Source: Paragorgia papillata | Taxonomy: Eukaryota; Cnidaria; Anthozoa; Scleralcyonacea; Coralliidae | Assembly: GCA_035771165.1 (NCBI GenBank) | Contig: JAWNZC010000314.1 | Coordinates: forward strand, 7,744,001 to 7,808,000 | DNA: 64,000 nucleotides | Direction: 5' to 3' | Shown: positions 9,071 through 16,783 of the stretch, one piece after another | How the letters are laid out: every line of letters starts with the position of its first letter | How positions within the stretch are numbered: position 1 is the first letter of the stretch | Notes under the pieces: model-generated | The model's database searches: none | What the model was told of the DNA's origin: nothing | Seen by the model: only the letters and a program-made list of their open reading frames with translations | Made by a program: the position numbers and the translations under genes

Positions 9071-10708
9071 ATGAGTTATTACTATGGATATGATGACCCA
9101 GATTATTCTTATGGAGGAGGTGGTGGTGCTGACGGTGAGCCTGGTCCACAAGGTGACACAGGTGCCAAGGGTGACAAGGGTGACAAGGGTGACAGAGGTT
9201 TGATAGGTGCTACTGGTGCGACTGGTCCAAAAGGAACAAAGGGGGACCAAGGTTTGACTGGTAACACTGGTCCAACAGGATCCACAGGACCAACAGGCAA
9301 CACTGGTAACACTGGTAACACAGGTGCCAAAGGTGACAAAGGTGACGAAGGTTTGGAAGGTCAAAGAGGTTTGACGGGTGACAAAGGAAACAGTGGGGAT
9401 AGAGGTGCACAAGGCCCACAAGGTCCCAAAGGTCCAACAGGAACAGCTGCACAAAAAGGTGACCCAGGACCAAAGGGTGACAAGGGTGACAAGGGTGACA
9501 AGGGTGACAGAGGTTTGACAGGTATGGCTGGTACAGATGCTCATAAAGTAGGACCCAAAGGTGACCAAGGCTCCACCGGTAACACAGGACCAAAAGGGGA
9601 TAAGGGGGATCGAGGTTTGACTGGTTCTAAAGGTGACAAAGGGGATGCTGGAATTAGAGGACCACAAGGAAACAAAGGGGATAGGGGTGTTTTTGGAACT
9701 GCTGGTGCAACAGGACCACAAGGTCAAAAAGGAGACAAGGGTGACCATGGTACCAGTGGTGCGACTGGTCCAAAGGGTGACAAGGGTGACAAAGGTGACA
9801 AAGGTATGGCTGGCACAGCATCTCAAAAAGGAGACAAGGGAGATCCTGGTGACGATGGTGCGAAAGGTAACAAAGGTAACACAGGATCCACTGGCCCACA
9901 AGGTCCACAAGGTGCACAAGGTCCACAAGGTTCTCAGGGTCCACAAGGTGCCAAAGGAACCACCGGTAACACCGGTTCTCAAGGGCCAAAAGGACCACAA
10001 GGTGTTAAAGGAGACAAGGGAGACAAGGGTGACGAAGGTTTGGAAGGACAAAGAGGATTAACAGGTGACAAGGGTTCCAGTGGTGACAGAGGTGGTATTG
10101 GACCACAAGGAGTAAAGGGTGACAAGGGTGACAAAGGAATTCAGGGACTCCCAGGTGGCAAAGGATCAACTGGTTTGAGAGGTTTAAGAGGTCTAAGAGG
10201 TGTTACAGGAATTACTGGACCTGCTGGAACTTTTGCACAGTTGGTAAAATACAAAAAAGATTCTGGAAAGACAAATCATAAAGGGGGAGCATGGGACAAC
10301 ACAAATAACGTTAGCACCCTGCTATCATTTACATCTACCCATGATACCGGAAAATATTTGGTATCATATTGGTTTACGCTACAACCTGATGGTCTAAAAA
10401 TTGATCAACAATCTAAGCAAACTGGTTGGTATGCTTCTTCCTACAGAGCTTTTTTTGACCTAAAAACAAACCTATATCATGGAAGTGTTACAGACAGATC
10501 AAACAAACTTTCAGGTTTGGAAACCATAACAATGGGAAAAACATACAATGAAAGGGACCCTCACCATATTTTTTGTCAAGGGATTGCCACCATTAAAAAA
10601 GGAACTCAACTGGCTTTACACTCTTATTCTGGTTCTGTGGGGGATGACTATACTTTCCTGTTTTTCAATGTTTGGGATGTTGAAATCAACCTTCTTAAAT
10701 TGGGTTGA
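9071..10708 (+). CDS. Collagen-like fibre protein with C1q/TNF-like head (545 aa)
   Basis: Residues 1-7 (MSYYYGY) match the neighbour at 8197. A Gly-rich hinge leads to about 120 Gly-X-Y triplets (residues ~22-386; many GDKGDKG and GPQGPQG blocks) with short interruptions such as GTAAQKG and GTDAHKVG. The last ~159 residues are a beta-rich globular domain (YWFTLQPDG, GTQLALHSYSG, DYTFLFFNVWDVEI) with the look of C1q/TNF-type trimeric jelly-rolls. The arrangement of anchor, triple-helical shaft and trimeric head is that of a viral fibre. The repeats are encoded by diverse codons, so the array is not a recent slippage product. Long frames on the other strands here are shadows. Confidence 0.85.
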   Translation: MSYYYGYDDPDYSYGGGGGADGEPGPQGDTGAKGDKGDKGDRGLIGATGATGPKGTKGDQGLTGNTGPTGSTGPTGNTGNTGNTGAKGDKGDEGLEGQRGLTGDKGNSGDRGAQGPQGPKGPTGTAAQKGDPGPKGDKGDKGDKGDRGLTGMAGTDAHKVGPKGDQGSTGNTGPKGDKGDRGLTGSKGDKGDAGIRGPQGNKGDRGVFGTAGATGPQGQKGDKGDHGTSGATGPKGDKGDKGDKGMAGTASQKGDKGDPGDDGAKGNKGNTGSTGPQGPQGAQGPQGSQGPQGAKGTTGNTGSQGPKGPQGVKGDKGDKGDEGLEGQRGLTGDKGSSGDRGGIGPQGVKGDKGDKGIQGLPGGKGSTGLRGLRGLRGVTGITGPAGTFAQLVKYKKDSGKTNHKGGAWDNTNNVSTLLSFTSTHDTGKYLVSYWFTLQPDGLKIDQQSKQTGWYASSYRAFFDLKTNLYHGSVTDRSNKLSGLETITMGKTYNERDPHHIFCQGIATIKKGTQLALHSYSGSVGDDYTFLFFNVWDVEINLLKLG

Positions 10709-10725
10709 AAAAAATAAAAGAAAGA

Positions 10726-11802
10726 ATGGCTATGTTTAAAAATCAAAACACATTTTCAGCTCTGTTGTACAAAAGTTTCAGCAAAGAAAACATTACCCAT
10801 ATGGACATTTTAAACAAGAGATCATATTCTGTAAAAGATGAAGAGGATCTCCTAAACAAATATACAAAATCCTACAAATATTTGACAAGTCTTGGAAAGT
10901 TTAACAAATATATTTTGGAAAGGACAACAGACATTGGACCTGTCATTGTTGATATTGACCTTTGTAAGAAAATTAAGGAACCCAAACCACTATACACAGA
11001 AAAACAAGTCCTAAAATTGGCAAAACTATTTCAAAAAATATTGAAAGAACTTCTTGTAGACCAAACAAACTTAAACTGTTTTGTTTTGGAAAAGCCAGGT
11101 TATTTTAAAGAAGGAAAGTATAAGAATGGTTTCCATCTTCATTTTCCACATGTTTGGTTATCCAGAAATGAAAGATTCTATATTAATGAACTCGTTCAAA
11201 AGGAAACGAAAATCCAACTTGACAATTCTGTCATCGCTGGCAACTGGTTTTTGTATGGTTCTAAAAAGAGTCCCGAGTCAGACCCATATCTTTTGAGTTA
11301 CATTATTGAGGAGGAAAGGAACAAGGTGGTTAATTATTATTTGGATCAAGAATTAATATTTTTACTATCCGTTAGAAAAAAGCCATACACAAAAGCTAAC
11401 AAACTATCTTTTTTACCAGAGATTGAACAGAAAGAAAAAAGTGGTATCATTATTAACTTTGATAACCACAAACAAAAAGATGAGGAAGAGTTAAAAAACT
11501 ATATTGAACAGATGCCAAAAGACATTGCTGAAGATTACACATCCTGGAGGTCTGTCGGGTTTGCACTATATAATGAAAGTCATGGGGAAGATTATGGAAA
11601 AGAACTTTGGCATGAATTTTCCCAAAAATGTCTAGAAAAATATGATGAAAGTGAGTGCGACAAATTTTGGGAAAACCCTGTTGAGACATTTTTTTCAATT
11701 GGGACACTAATCCATTATGCAAGTTTAATTTGTAAAGAAAAGAAGAAAAGGAGAACAATAACTTTGAAAAAATATTTAGTTAAAAAAATTGAGGAGGATT
11801 AA
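10726..11802 (+). CDS. Archaeo-eukaryotic primase (AEP) with PriCT-2-like C-terminal domain (358 aa)
   Basis: Residues ~70-175 show the AEP/D5 N-terminal primase pattern: hhhDhD (VIVDIDL, D76/D78), an S/G-x-H-like motif (GFHLHFP) and the downstream W-LYGS strand (NWFLYGSKKS). Residues ~265-345 match the PriCT-2 pattern (SWRSVGFALYNES ... ELWHEFSQK ... YDESECDKFW ... IGTLIHYA). No SF3 helicase domain follows, so this is a primase-only protein. It would make or extend primers in replication or repair, which is unexpected beside a protein-primed polymerase. The frame is open from 10705, overlapping the previous stop, but the first ATG is 10726. Confidence 0.82.
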   Translation: MAMFKNQNTFSALLYKSFSKENITHMDILNKRSYSVKDEEDLLNKYTKSYKYLTSLGKFNKYILERTTDIGPVIVDIDLCKKIKEPKPLYTEKQVLKLAKLFQKILKELLVDQTNLNCFVLEKPGYFKEGKYKNGFHLHFPHVWLSRNERFYINELVQKETKIQLDNSVIAGNWFLYGSKKSPESDPYLLSYIIEEERNKVVNYYLDQELIFLLSVRKKPYTKANKLSFLPEIEQKEKSGIIINFDNHKQKDEEELKNYIEQMPKDIAEDYTSWRSVGFALYNESHGEDYGKELWHEFSQKCLEKYDESECDKFWENPVETFFSIGTLIHYASLICKEKKKRRTITLKKYLVKKIEED

Positions 11803-11826
11803 ACCATTTCCAAAATAAAATAAAAA

Positions 11827-12102
11827 ATGTTGTCAATGATTAAATACGAAACCACTGAAACCCCTGTTTTTACTCCCCATTTCAAATCTGTTCAATGGAC
11901 ACAACCAGGAAAATTTACATGCAGATGTGGTAAAGTTTTTACAGACCAAAACAAACTCATTAACCACACATTTTTTCCAAAACAAACCAGAGTTACTTTT
12001 TCATTGATTGTAACAACAATTCTTCCAAATGGTTATTGGTTGAAAGCAACTTCAAGACAAATCCCAACTAGTTGTTTTGAACAAATTTTAACTAGTTGTT
12101 GA
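11827..12102 (+). CDS. Small protein with one zinc-finger-like motif (91 aa)
   Basis: The start is in aaaataaaaaATG context, 24 bases after the primase gene. Residues ~28-48 read FTCRCGKVFTDQNKLINH, a C-x-C...H arrangement close to the first half of a C2H2 finger; the second His is not at the standard place (HTFF). The remainder is beta-rich with no hydrophobic helix. A nucleic-acid-binding accessory role is plausible but unproven. It lies in a run of same-strand small genes (11827-12778). Confidence 0.6.
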   Translation: MLSMIKYETTETPVFTPHFKSVQWTQPGKFTCRCGKVFTDQNKLINHTFFPKQTRVTFSLIVTTILPNGYWLKATSRQIPTSCFEQILTSC

Positions 12103-12124
12103 ATAAATTTTAACAAATTAATAA

Positions 12125-12496
12125 ATGGAACCAGAACAAAAACCAGAACCAGAACAAAAACAGGAGATCAAACAGGAGCAAACAATTACAAAAACTCCTC
12201 CACCCATTCGTGTCAAAAACCCCAAAAGAGTTGCCCAAGGCAAAAAACTTGCTGCCATAAGTAAGGAAGCAAAATTAAGAAAGAAAGCCAGAATTGAAAA
12301 GGAAAAAGCTGAAGAACCTGTTGAAGAAGGAAGTGGTGTTAGCATTTCAACAACTTGTGCAATACTTGGTACAGTTGCTGCCCTTCTTACGACTTACATT
12401 ACCTACTCCAAATGGAAAAAAGAGCCAGAAGAAAGCAAAGACAAACCCCAAAAGTCCAAAACAGTTTTCAAGGATCTTTCGAAATATGATCTCTAA
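12125..12496 (+). CDS. Single-pass membrane protein with charged tails (123 aa)
   Basis: ATG in aataaATG context. The N-terminal third is Glu/Lys/Pro-rich (EPEQKPEPEQKQ). A basic stretch follows (KNPKRVAQGKKLAAISKEAKLRKKARIEKEK), then one hydrophobic segment at ~residues 76-95 (STTCAILGTVAALLTTYI) and a short charged tail. Proteins with this basic-helix plus single-membrane layout recur in Polinton-like elements, as far as I recall, without a known function. A virion or membrane-associated role is an inference. Confidence 0.65.
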   Translation: MEPEQKPEPEQKQEIKQEQTITKTPPPIRVKNPKRVAQGKKLAAISKEAKLRKKARIEKEKAEEPVEEGSGVSISTTCAILGTVAALLTTYITYSKWKKEPEESKDKPQKSKTVFKDLSKYDL

Positions 12497-12505
12497 ATTT
12501 TTAAA

Positions 12506-12778
12506 ATGAAATTCTTTCCACAATTGGAAAGAAATTCAATAAATATGATTGTCAACTCTTATGCGACAGAATGTCTCTTTGGAAGTAAAACCTGGTTTAA
12601 TATTGGTAAACTCATATTTTTAATTTCAAAAGGAAGTTATGATGGATACAAACTTTGGTTGTTATATAGTAAATATGATTCCAAAAACTATAATGAAAAC
12701 CATTGTTATCATTTATGGGCAGATTTTGATTGTTTGATGCCAGAAGAAACCGAAGATGAATTTTTTAATAATTATTGA
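12506..12778 (+). CDS. Stand-alone PriCT-2-like small protein (90 aa)
   Basis: It starts 10 bases after the previous stop (ttaaaATG). Residues ~28-75 align by eye with the C-terminal domain of the primase at 10726: W-x-x-I/V-G at TWFNIGK, then YKLWLLYSK (primase: KELWHEFSQK), then Y-x-E-x-x-C-x-x-x-W (YNENHCYHLWADF; primase YDESECDKFW). The polymerizing core is absent. It could be a regulator or subunit of the primase, or a duplicated domain. An acidic tail (PEETEDEF) ends the protein. Confidence 0.6.
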   Translation: MKFFPQLERNSINMIVNSYATECLFGSKTWFNIGKLIFLISKGSYDGYKLWLLYSKYDSKNYNENHCYHLWADFDCLMPEETEDEFFNNY

Positions 12779-12790
12779 AACTTTTAAAAC

Positions 12791-12810
12791 TTATAACAAA
12801 AATGTTATAA
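12791..12810. terminator. Stem-loop TTATAAC...GTTATAA
   Basis: Same 7-bp stem as at 8159-8179, preceded by ACTTTTAAAAC and followed by T6. It lies just after the stop at 12778 and before the capsid gene region, consistent with 3'-end formation of the upstream unit. Confidence 0.5.
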
Positions 12811-12901
12811 TTTTTTACTGTTTGGTGTTACCAAGTTTTACAAAGTTTTCGGGATTGGGATTGCCAAACCTTACAAAATATAATTTTTCCTAATATAATA
12901 A

Positions 12902-14113
12902 ATGAATACAGAGAGAGAAGTTGAATTAGAACCCGGTTTTAACCGGTTACACAGAAGTTCAATAACTGGGGAACGAGCCCGGAATGTAATTACTTTCAAC
13001 CCCAATTCTGCCAATGCAGGAGAAGTTGTTTACATCCACATTCCAAAACTCAAACCAGGGACAACATTAGTTCCTGACAAGATGTTCCTCCTGTTCGACT
13101 TTAAGAACAAGAACACAAAATCTTGGTTTAATAACAATCTTGCAAGACAACTCCAAGAACGTTTAGAAGTAAGATTTGCAGGAGAAAAAGTTTATGACAA
13201 CACAGGAGAGAGTCTTTTGGGAACTTACAAAGATTTGTGGTTGGACAAACATGAAAGAGCCAACATGATCGAAGATGGTATCGCGACAGAAAATCAGCGA
13301 AAACTTATTTCGAAATCTGATGATGCTTCTTCTGACACATATGCTGCTGTATATGGGACAAAACAGAGGATCAAGTTGGACATGATTTTAAAGGATCATG
13401 GGTTATATGCACCACACAGTATGGCGAATGATTTACAATATATCATTACTCTTCCAAAAGCCACCGATATTATGACAGCCCAAAACAGTCAATCTGTGGC
13501 TGGTTATGTTCTGGAAAATATTGAGTTGGAATATGAAACCATAACCAACTTTGCCTTGGTCCAGGAGATTGAAACCTCATACCAAGCAGGAAGAGCCCTT
13601 TCCTTTGAACATGTAACTTTGATGAAAACCACACCATGGGCTGCTGCCACAACATTAATTAATGAAACCATTAATCTGCCAAGAAAGAGTATGAAAGCAG
13701 TTGTAATGTTGTTTACAAAAGCAACAAGAGGAGGGTCAGAAGAATTTGTGTACCCCAACATTGAAAGAGTCAAAATTACCATTGAAGGAGTCCCAAACAG
13801 CATTTACTCCCAAGGCATCCCAAAAAGGAGATTGTTTGAAGAGGCTGAGCGACTTTTCAGACATACCAACTATCCAACAATTCAAGCTGATGAATTCTTT
13901 ACAGAAAACCAGTTTGCACTTGTTGTGGATTTAAGATCAATTAATGACAATGCTGTGTATGGAGATGGTACAAAACTTATGACCACACAATCTGGGATTA
14001 TGTTGGAAATTAAGAAGAAAGCAACAGCAACAGATTTAAGATGTCATGTTTTCATTCTGTCAGATGGCTTATTGAAAGTCCAGGGAGGAGCATTCCAAAG
14101 TGTTAACTATTAA
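12902..14113 (+). CDS. Candidate major capsid protein (403 aa)
   Basis: A long, strand-rich protein without signal peptide or membrane segment. Repeated beta-strand/turn patterns (EVVYIHIPKLKPGT, KMFLLFDFKN, ERLEVRFAGEKVYDN, VKITIEGVPN, FALVVDLRSIND) fit a double jelly-roll. It is the largest structural ORF and sits directly before the packaging ATPase and the penton candidate, the order seen in Polintons. At 403 residues it is shorter than many Polinton capsid proteins, so the assignment rests on context and fold impression. Proteins resembling this one are, to my recollection, widespread in cnidarian genomes. ATG at 12902 in tataataaATG context. Confidence 0.65.
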   Translation: MNTEREVELEPGFNRLHRSSITGERARNVITFNPNSANAGEVVYIHIPKLKPGTTLVPDKMFLLFDFKNKNTKSWFNNNLARQLQERLEVRFAGEKVYDNTGESLLGTYKDLWLDKHERANMIEDGIATENQRKLISKSDDASSDTYAAVYGTKQRIKLDMILKDHGLYAPHSMANDLQYIITLPKATDIMTAQNSQSVAGYVLENIELEYETITNFALVQEIETSYQAGRALSFEHVTLMKTTPWAAATTLINETINLPRKSMKAVVMLFTKATRGGSEEFVYPNIERVKITIEGVPNSIYSQGIPKRRLFEEAERLFRHTNYPTIQADEFFTENQFALVVDLRSINDNAVYGDGTKLMTTQSGIMLEIKKKATATDLRCHVFILSDGLLKVQGGAFQSVNY

Positions 14114-14218
14114 AAACTTTTGATAAAATATAGGGGGGGGGGAATAGTATTAAATTCTATAAAGTGTTCAGTAGTTCGGTAAAAATATTGGCAAGACTTG
14201 GTAAATCTTCCAAAATAA
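14114..14218. other. Intergenic spacer with G-run
   Basis: Between the capsid and ATPase genes. It contains TATAGGGGGGGGGGAA near 14140 and the start context ccaaaataaATG. No ORF is seen. The G-tract is unusual in this AT-rich element. Confidence 0.4.
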
Positions 14219-14854
14219 ATGGAAACTGAAACTGAAGACCCAAAACCATTTAACATAATTATTGTTGGAATGACAAGTTGTGGAAAAACCCACTACCTCT
14301 TAAAAAATTTAGAAGAAAATTATAAAAAAAAATTTGAAAACATAGTTTTAATATGTCCCACCTTCATATGGAACAAAACATATTTAGAATGGGAACATTT
14401 ACATGATCCAAGATTCTTTGTTATCCCATGCGACCAAGATGAGTCAGAAGATTTCCTAAAATATGTTGTGGATTATTGTAAAGGAACCCCAAGTCTCATT
14501 ATCCTGGATGATTGTGCTTCTGGACAGAGTGTAAAAAACAGGACCAGCGAATTGGTAAAACTTGGTTTTGGAGCCAGACATATGAATATTAGTACAATAG
14601 TTGTTACCCAACAGTTGACAAGTATTGCAAAACCATACAGAGAAAATATTTCAAAACTGGTTACTTTTTACAACCCAAACAGAAAGGATATGCAAGTTAT
14701 TTTGGATGATTATTTGGATATTCCAAAGGAGGAGGAAAAAAAAATAAAAGAAACATTAAAGTCAAAAAAATATTCAAAATTGGAGATCAATTTAATCCAC
14801 CCTTATGACCACAAAATAGTTGAACCATTTGGAAAAAATTTAATAAATTTTTAA
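14219..14854 (+). CDS. A32-like/FtsK-HerA-type DNA packaging ATPase (211 aa)
   Basis: Residues ~12-25 carry a Walker A loop (VGMTSCGKTHYLL) at the N-terminal edge, typical of poxvirus A32-like packaging ATPases. Residues ~94-103 give Walker B (SLIILDDCAS), and a conserved strand follows with a Gln/Thr sensor (STIVVTQQL). Length matches the family. In Polintons this enzyme pumps genome DNA into the capsid. It lies between the capsid and penton candidates. The ATG at 14219 is in aaaataaATG context. Confidence 0.88.
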   Translation: METETEDPKPFNIIIVGMTSCGKTHYLLKNLEENYKKKFENIVLICPTFIWNKTYLEWEHLHDPRFFVIPCDQDESEDFLKYVVDYCKGTPSLIILDDCASGQSVKNRTSELVKLGFGARHMNISTIVVTQQLTSIAKPYRENISKLVTFYNPNRKDMQVILDDYLDIPKEEEKKIKETLKSKKYSKLEINLIHPYDHKIVEPFGKNLINF

Positions 14855-14870
14855 GATGATTGATGATGAC

Positions 14871-14926
14871 ACCACATAACCCTAAATGATGTCCAGAAAG
14901 ATTGGACTGTTGAAAGGGTCATTTGT
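14871..14926. promoter_or_regulatory. Intergenic repeat copy A with 17-bp GTCC...GGAC motif
   Basis: About 56 bp (ACCACATAACCCTAAATGAT...) that recurs with roughly 90% identity at 18663-18719. It contains GTCCAGAAAGATTGGAC at 14891-14907, starting 61 bp before the ATG at 14952. It is non-coding in both places, so conservation suggests a promoter or protein-binding site. Confidence 0.6.
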
Positions 14927-14951
14927 GTAATCCTAAACCCCATCCCAATAA

Positions 14952-15599
14952 ATGAGGAACCTAAGAATATTGTTGAAAAACGGAGAAACAACAGTAAAAT
15001 TTGAAGATCCTTTGATCATTGAGGATACAAAACTAATGGTCAAAGATGCGACAGTTTTTTGGGATTACAATAATCTAACTAGTCCAACTTTTGTTATGCA
15101 TGGAACCAAAAAAATTAGTTTCGACAATGGTTATTGGACTGTTGGTATGATTATGAGGGTTTTAAAGGAAAATGAAATAAAGTCAGAATTACTCCCATAT
15201 AGTTGTAAAATTAGATTATTCCCAACAAGAAATCTTTCCCTGCTTAAACTTGGTCCTTTGCTAGGATATCCAGAAACAACAGTAATTAGGGGAGGAGCAA
15301 ATCTTGTCAGTCCAGAAACAGTCAACATAAATCTTGGAATGAGATTTGTTTGCATATCTTGCGAGATGATTGATGGAACTAGGACATCATTTTCAGGAAA
15401 ACGGGACAGAACAGCTGCAGTGCTTCCAATTACAACAAGACAACTATTGAAGGGATCAGTGGAAAAATTTGCAAATATTAATTCCGAGGCAATGTTGGAT
15501 AATGGAGTTTACAATGAACTCAAATTTAAAGTTGACCACAATGTTGGGGATATTCTTCTTGAGATTTTCCTATGTCCACAGAATTATGAGACTCCATAA
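14952..15599 (+). CDS. Candidate penton/minor capsid protein (215 aa)
   Basis: A beta-rich protein with the layout of Polinton penton (single jelly-roll) proteins: an early strand ATVFWDYNNL, the central LLGYPETTVIRGG...LVSPETVNI region, a strand FVCISCEMIDG, then 'LPITTRQLLKG' and a C-terminal strand pair ending ILLEIFLCPQNYE. The 'LG(Y/F)...SP..VNI...I.C..I.G' pattern is what I associate with the minor capsid proteins of Polinton-like viruses. It sits after the ATPase. The start ATG 14952 has caataaATG context. Confidence 0.65.
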   Translation: MRNLRILLKNGETTVKFEDPLIIEDTKLMVKDATVFWDYNNLTSPTFVMHGTKKISFDNGYWTVGMIMRVLKENEIKSELLPYSCKIRLFPTRNLSLLKLGPLLGYPETTVIRGGANLVSPETVNINLGMRFVCISCEMIDGTRTSFSGKRDRTAAVLPITTRQLLKGSVEKFANINSEAMLDNGVYNELKFKVDHNVGDILLEIFLCPQNYETP

Positions 15600-15605
15600 T
15601 AAAAG

Positions 15606-15788
15606 ATGGTTATTGATGTTGATAAATATAATTCTAGCAAAGATTTGTTAAATTATTTGGTAAGATTGGAATTAATTCTTAAAAACAACAAAGACCAAAA
15701 TTTGACAAACTTAAAGGTGTCTATAAAAAATTTGATAGCTTCTTTAAAAAATTATGTAAAAGTAATTGAAATTTTGAAAATTTTTTAA
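15606..15788 (+). CDS. Small helical protein (60 aa)
   Basis: It begins 6 bases after the penton candidate (taataaaagATG). It is entirely helical in character, Leu/Ile/Lys/Asn-rich (LVRLELILKNNKDQNLTNLKVSIKNL), with no membrane segment of normal length. Tight spacing suggests co-expression with the capsid gene. It could be a coiled-coil assembly factor. No family recognised. Confidence 0.5.
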   Translation: MVIDVDKYNSSKDLLNYLVRLELILKNNKDQNLTNLKVSIKNLIASLKNYVKVIEILKIF

Positions 15789-15815
15789 AACTTTTCTCAA
15801 AACTTTCATTAAAAC

Positions 15816-15868
15816 TTATAACAAAAAAAAATGTTATAAATTTTTACTTTCCTCAAAAAATGTTATAA
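15816..15868. terminator. Stem-loop TTATAAC...GTTATAA plus extra half-site
   Basis: Perfect 7-bp stem (15816-15822 with 15833-15839) around an A-rich loop, followed by an extra GTTATAA at 15862-15868. It lies between the genes ending at 15788 and starting at 15890. Confidence 0.5.
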
Positions 15869-15889
15869 TTTTTTTTAATATATTAATAA

Positions 15890-16120
15890 ATGAATAAGAA
15901 CGAGGTTGTAAATGAACTATACGAAGCAGCTCTAATTACAGTTTCAGCTGTTGGTGTCAGTATGGTTGTCAAAAAATTAACAGGACAATCTTTAGCAGCC
16001 CCAGCAAGTATCAAAGAAACAGCAAAACTTGGTCTTGCAGTTGCAGGAGGATTGTTTGTGGTAAAAATGGCACAGGACAAGGGATACATCCCGAAAAATG
16101 TGGATCCAAAGAAATTATAA
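15890..16120 (+). CDS. Small two-helix membrane protein (76 aa)
   Basis: ATG in ttaataaATG context. Two hydrophobic stretches, ~residues 13-27 (ALITVSAVGVSMVV) and ~47-61 (LGLAVAGGLFVVKMA), are separated by a Lys/Gly/Pro-containing linker (GQSLAAPASIKE). This layout is a recurrent small protein in cnidarian Polintons as I recall it; its function is unknown. A virion membrane or capsid-associated role is a guess. Confidence 0.6.
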   Translation: MNKNEVVNELYEAALITVSAVGVSMVVKKLTGQSLAAPASIKETAKLGLAVAGGLFVVKMAQDKGYIPKNVDPKKL

Positions 16121-16256
16121 AGATTGGGAATCAAGAGAACCAAATGAACCATCAATGAAAATCTTGGTTGTTTCCAAACCCAAAAACTTGACAAAATAAA
16201 ATTTGAACTGCAAAAGTCAAGAATACCAAAGTCTCGTCCAAAGAACCAAAAATGTT

Positions 16257-16273
16257 GTCCGTTAAGATTGGAC
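16257..16273. promoter_or_regulatory. 17-bp motif GTCCgttAAGATTGGAC
   Basis: Third copy of the GTCC-N9-GGAC motif (others at 14891-14907 and 18683-18699). It lies 66 bp before the ATG at 16323. Outside the motif the flanks differ from copies A and B, which argues that the 17 bp itself is the conserved unit. Confidence 0.55.
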
Positions 16274-16322
16274 CTTTGCTTGGTTGATGATTGGACTAAT
16301 GTTTGGTTATCTTTAAAATAAA

Positions 16323-16721
16323 ATGGCATCAATGATAGCAGGAGGGTTATTTAATGCGGTTGCCTTTGCAGGTGCCGGATATTTGTTCCAGTCATTTAAC
16401 AAACATGGTTATGCAACTGAAATTAAAAGACATAATTTAGCAACAGAAAGACTTCAAAAAGATAAAGAAAAATTCTTTGAAAATGAAATTAAAAGGAAGG
16501 ATAAAGTTAGACAACTCCAAGACGAAATCAGGGATGCAAACTACGACATGGTAGTAACATCAAAAGCTTTCCAACAACTCCATGAGATCCAAGAAGAAAA
16601 ACCAGTTGAACCAAAACTTGAAGATTATTACCAACCAAATGATGAAATGAAAAAATATATGACCATTACCGTAACACTTTTGGGAGCTGGTGCTGGTTGG
16701 CTTCTTGCAGTCATTGTTTGA
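16323..16721 (+). CDS. Membrane-anchored coiled-coil protein (132 aa)
   Basis: ATG in aaataaaATG context. It has an N-terminal hydrophobic segment (residues ~1-25, GGLFNAVAFAGAGYLFQ), a long charged coiled-coil (~30-85, TERLQKDKEKFFENEIKRK...), a Glu/Pro-rich stretch, and a C-terminal membrane helix (~111-131, ITVTLLGAGAGWLLAVIV). Proteins of this shape are common companions of Polinton capsid genes as far as I recall. Function is unknown; bridging a membrane or assembly site is an inference. A hairpin follows at 16736. Confidence 0.65.
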   Translation: MASMIAGGLFNAVAFAGAGYLFQSFNKHGYATEIKRHNLATERLQKDKEKFFENEIKRKDKVRQLQDEIRDANYDMVVTSKAFQQLHEIQEEKPVEPKLEDYYQPNDEMKKYMTITVTLLGAGAGWLLAVIV

Positions 16722-16735
16722 AATTTGGTAAAAAT

Positions 16736-16757
16736 TTATAACATTTTTTTGTTATAA
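16736..16757. terminator. Stem-loop between convergent genes
   Basis: TTATAAC (16736-16742) and GTTATAA (16751-16757) with a C/T-rich loop. It sits between the plus gene ending at 16721 and the minus gene ending at 16784. The palindrome could serve both. Confidence 0.5.
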
Positions 16758-16783
16758 GTTTTGAGAAAAGTTTTAGAAAATTT

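Noticed and set aside
9056..10061. Frames on other strands over the collagen gene
   Set aside because: Shadows of the Gly-X-Y coding periodicity.
12118..12345. Minus-strand frame opposite the 123-aa membrane protein
   Set aside because: Shadow of the plus-strand gene, which has start context and topology.
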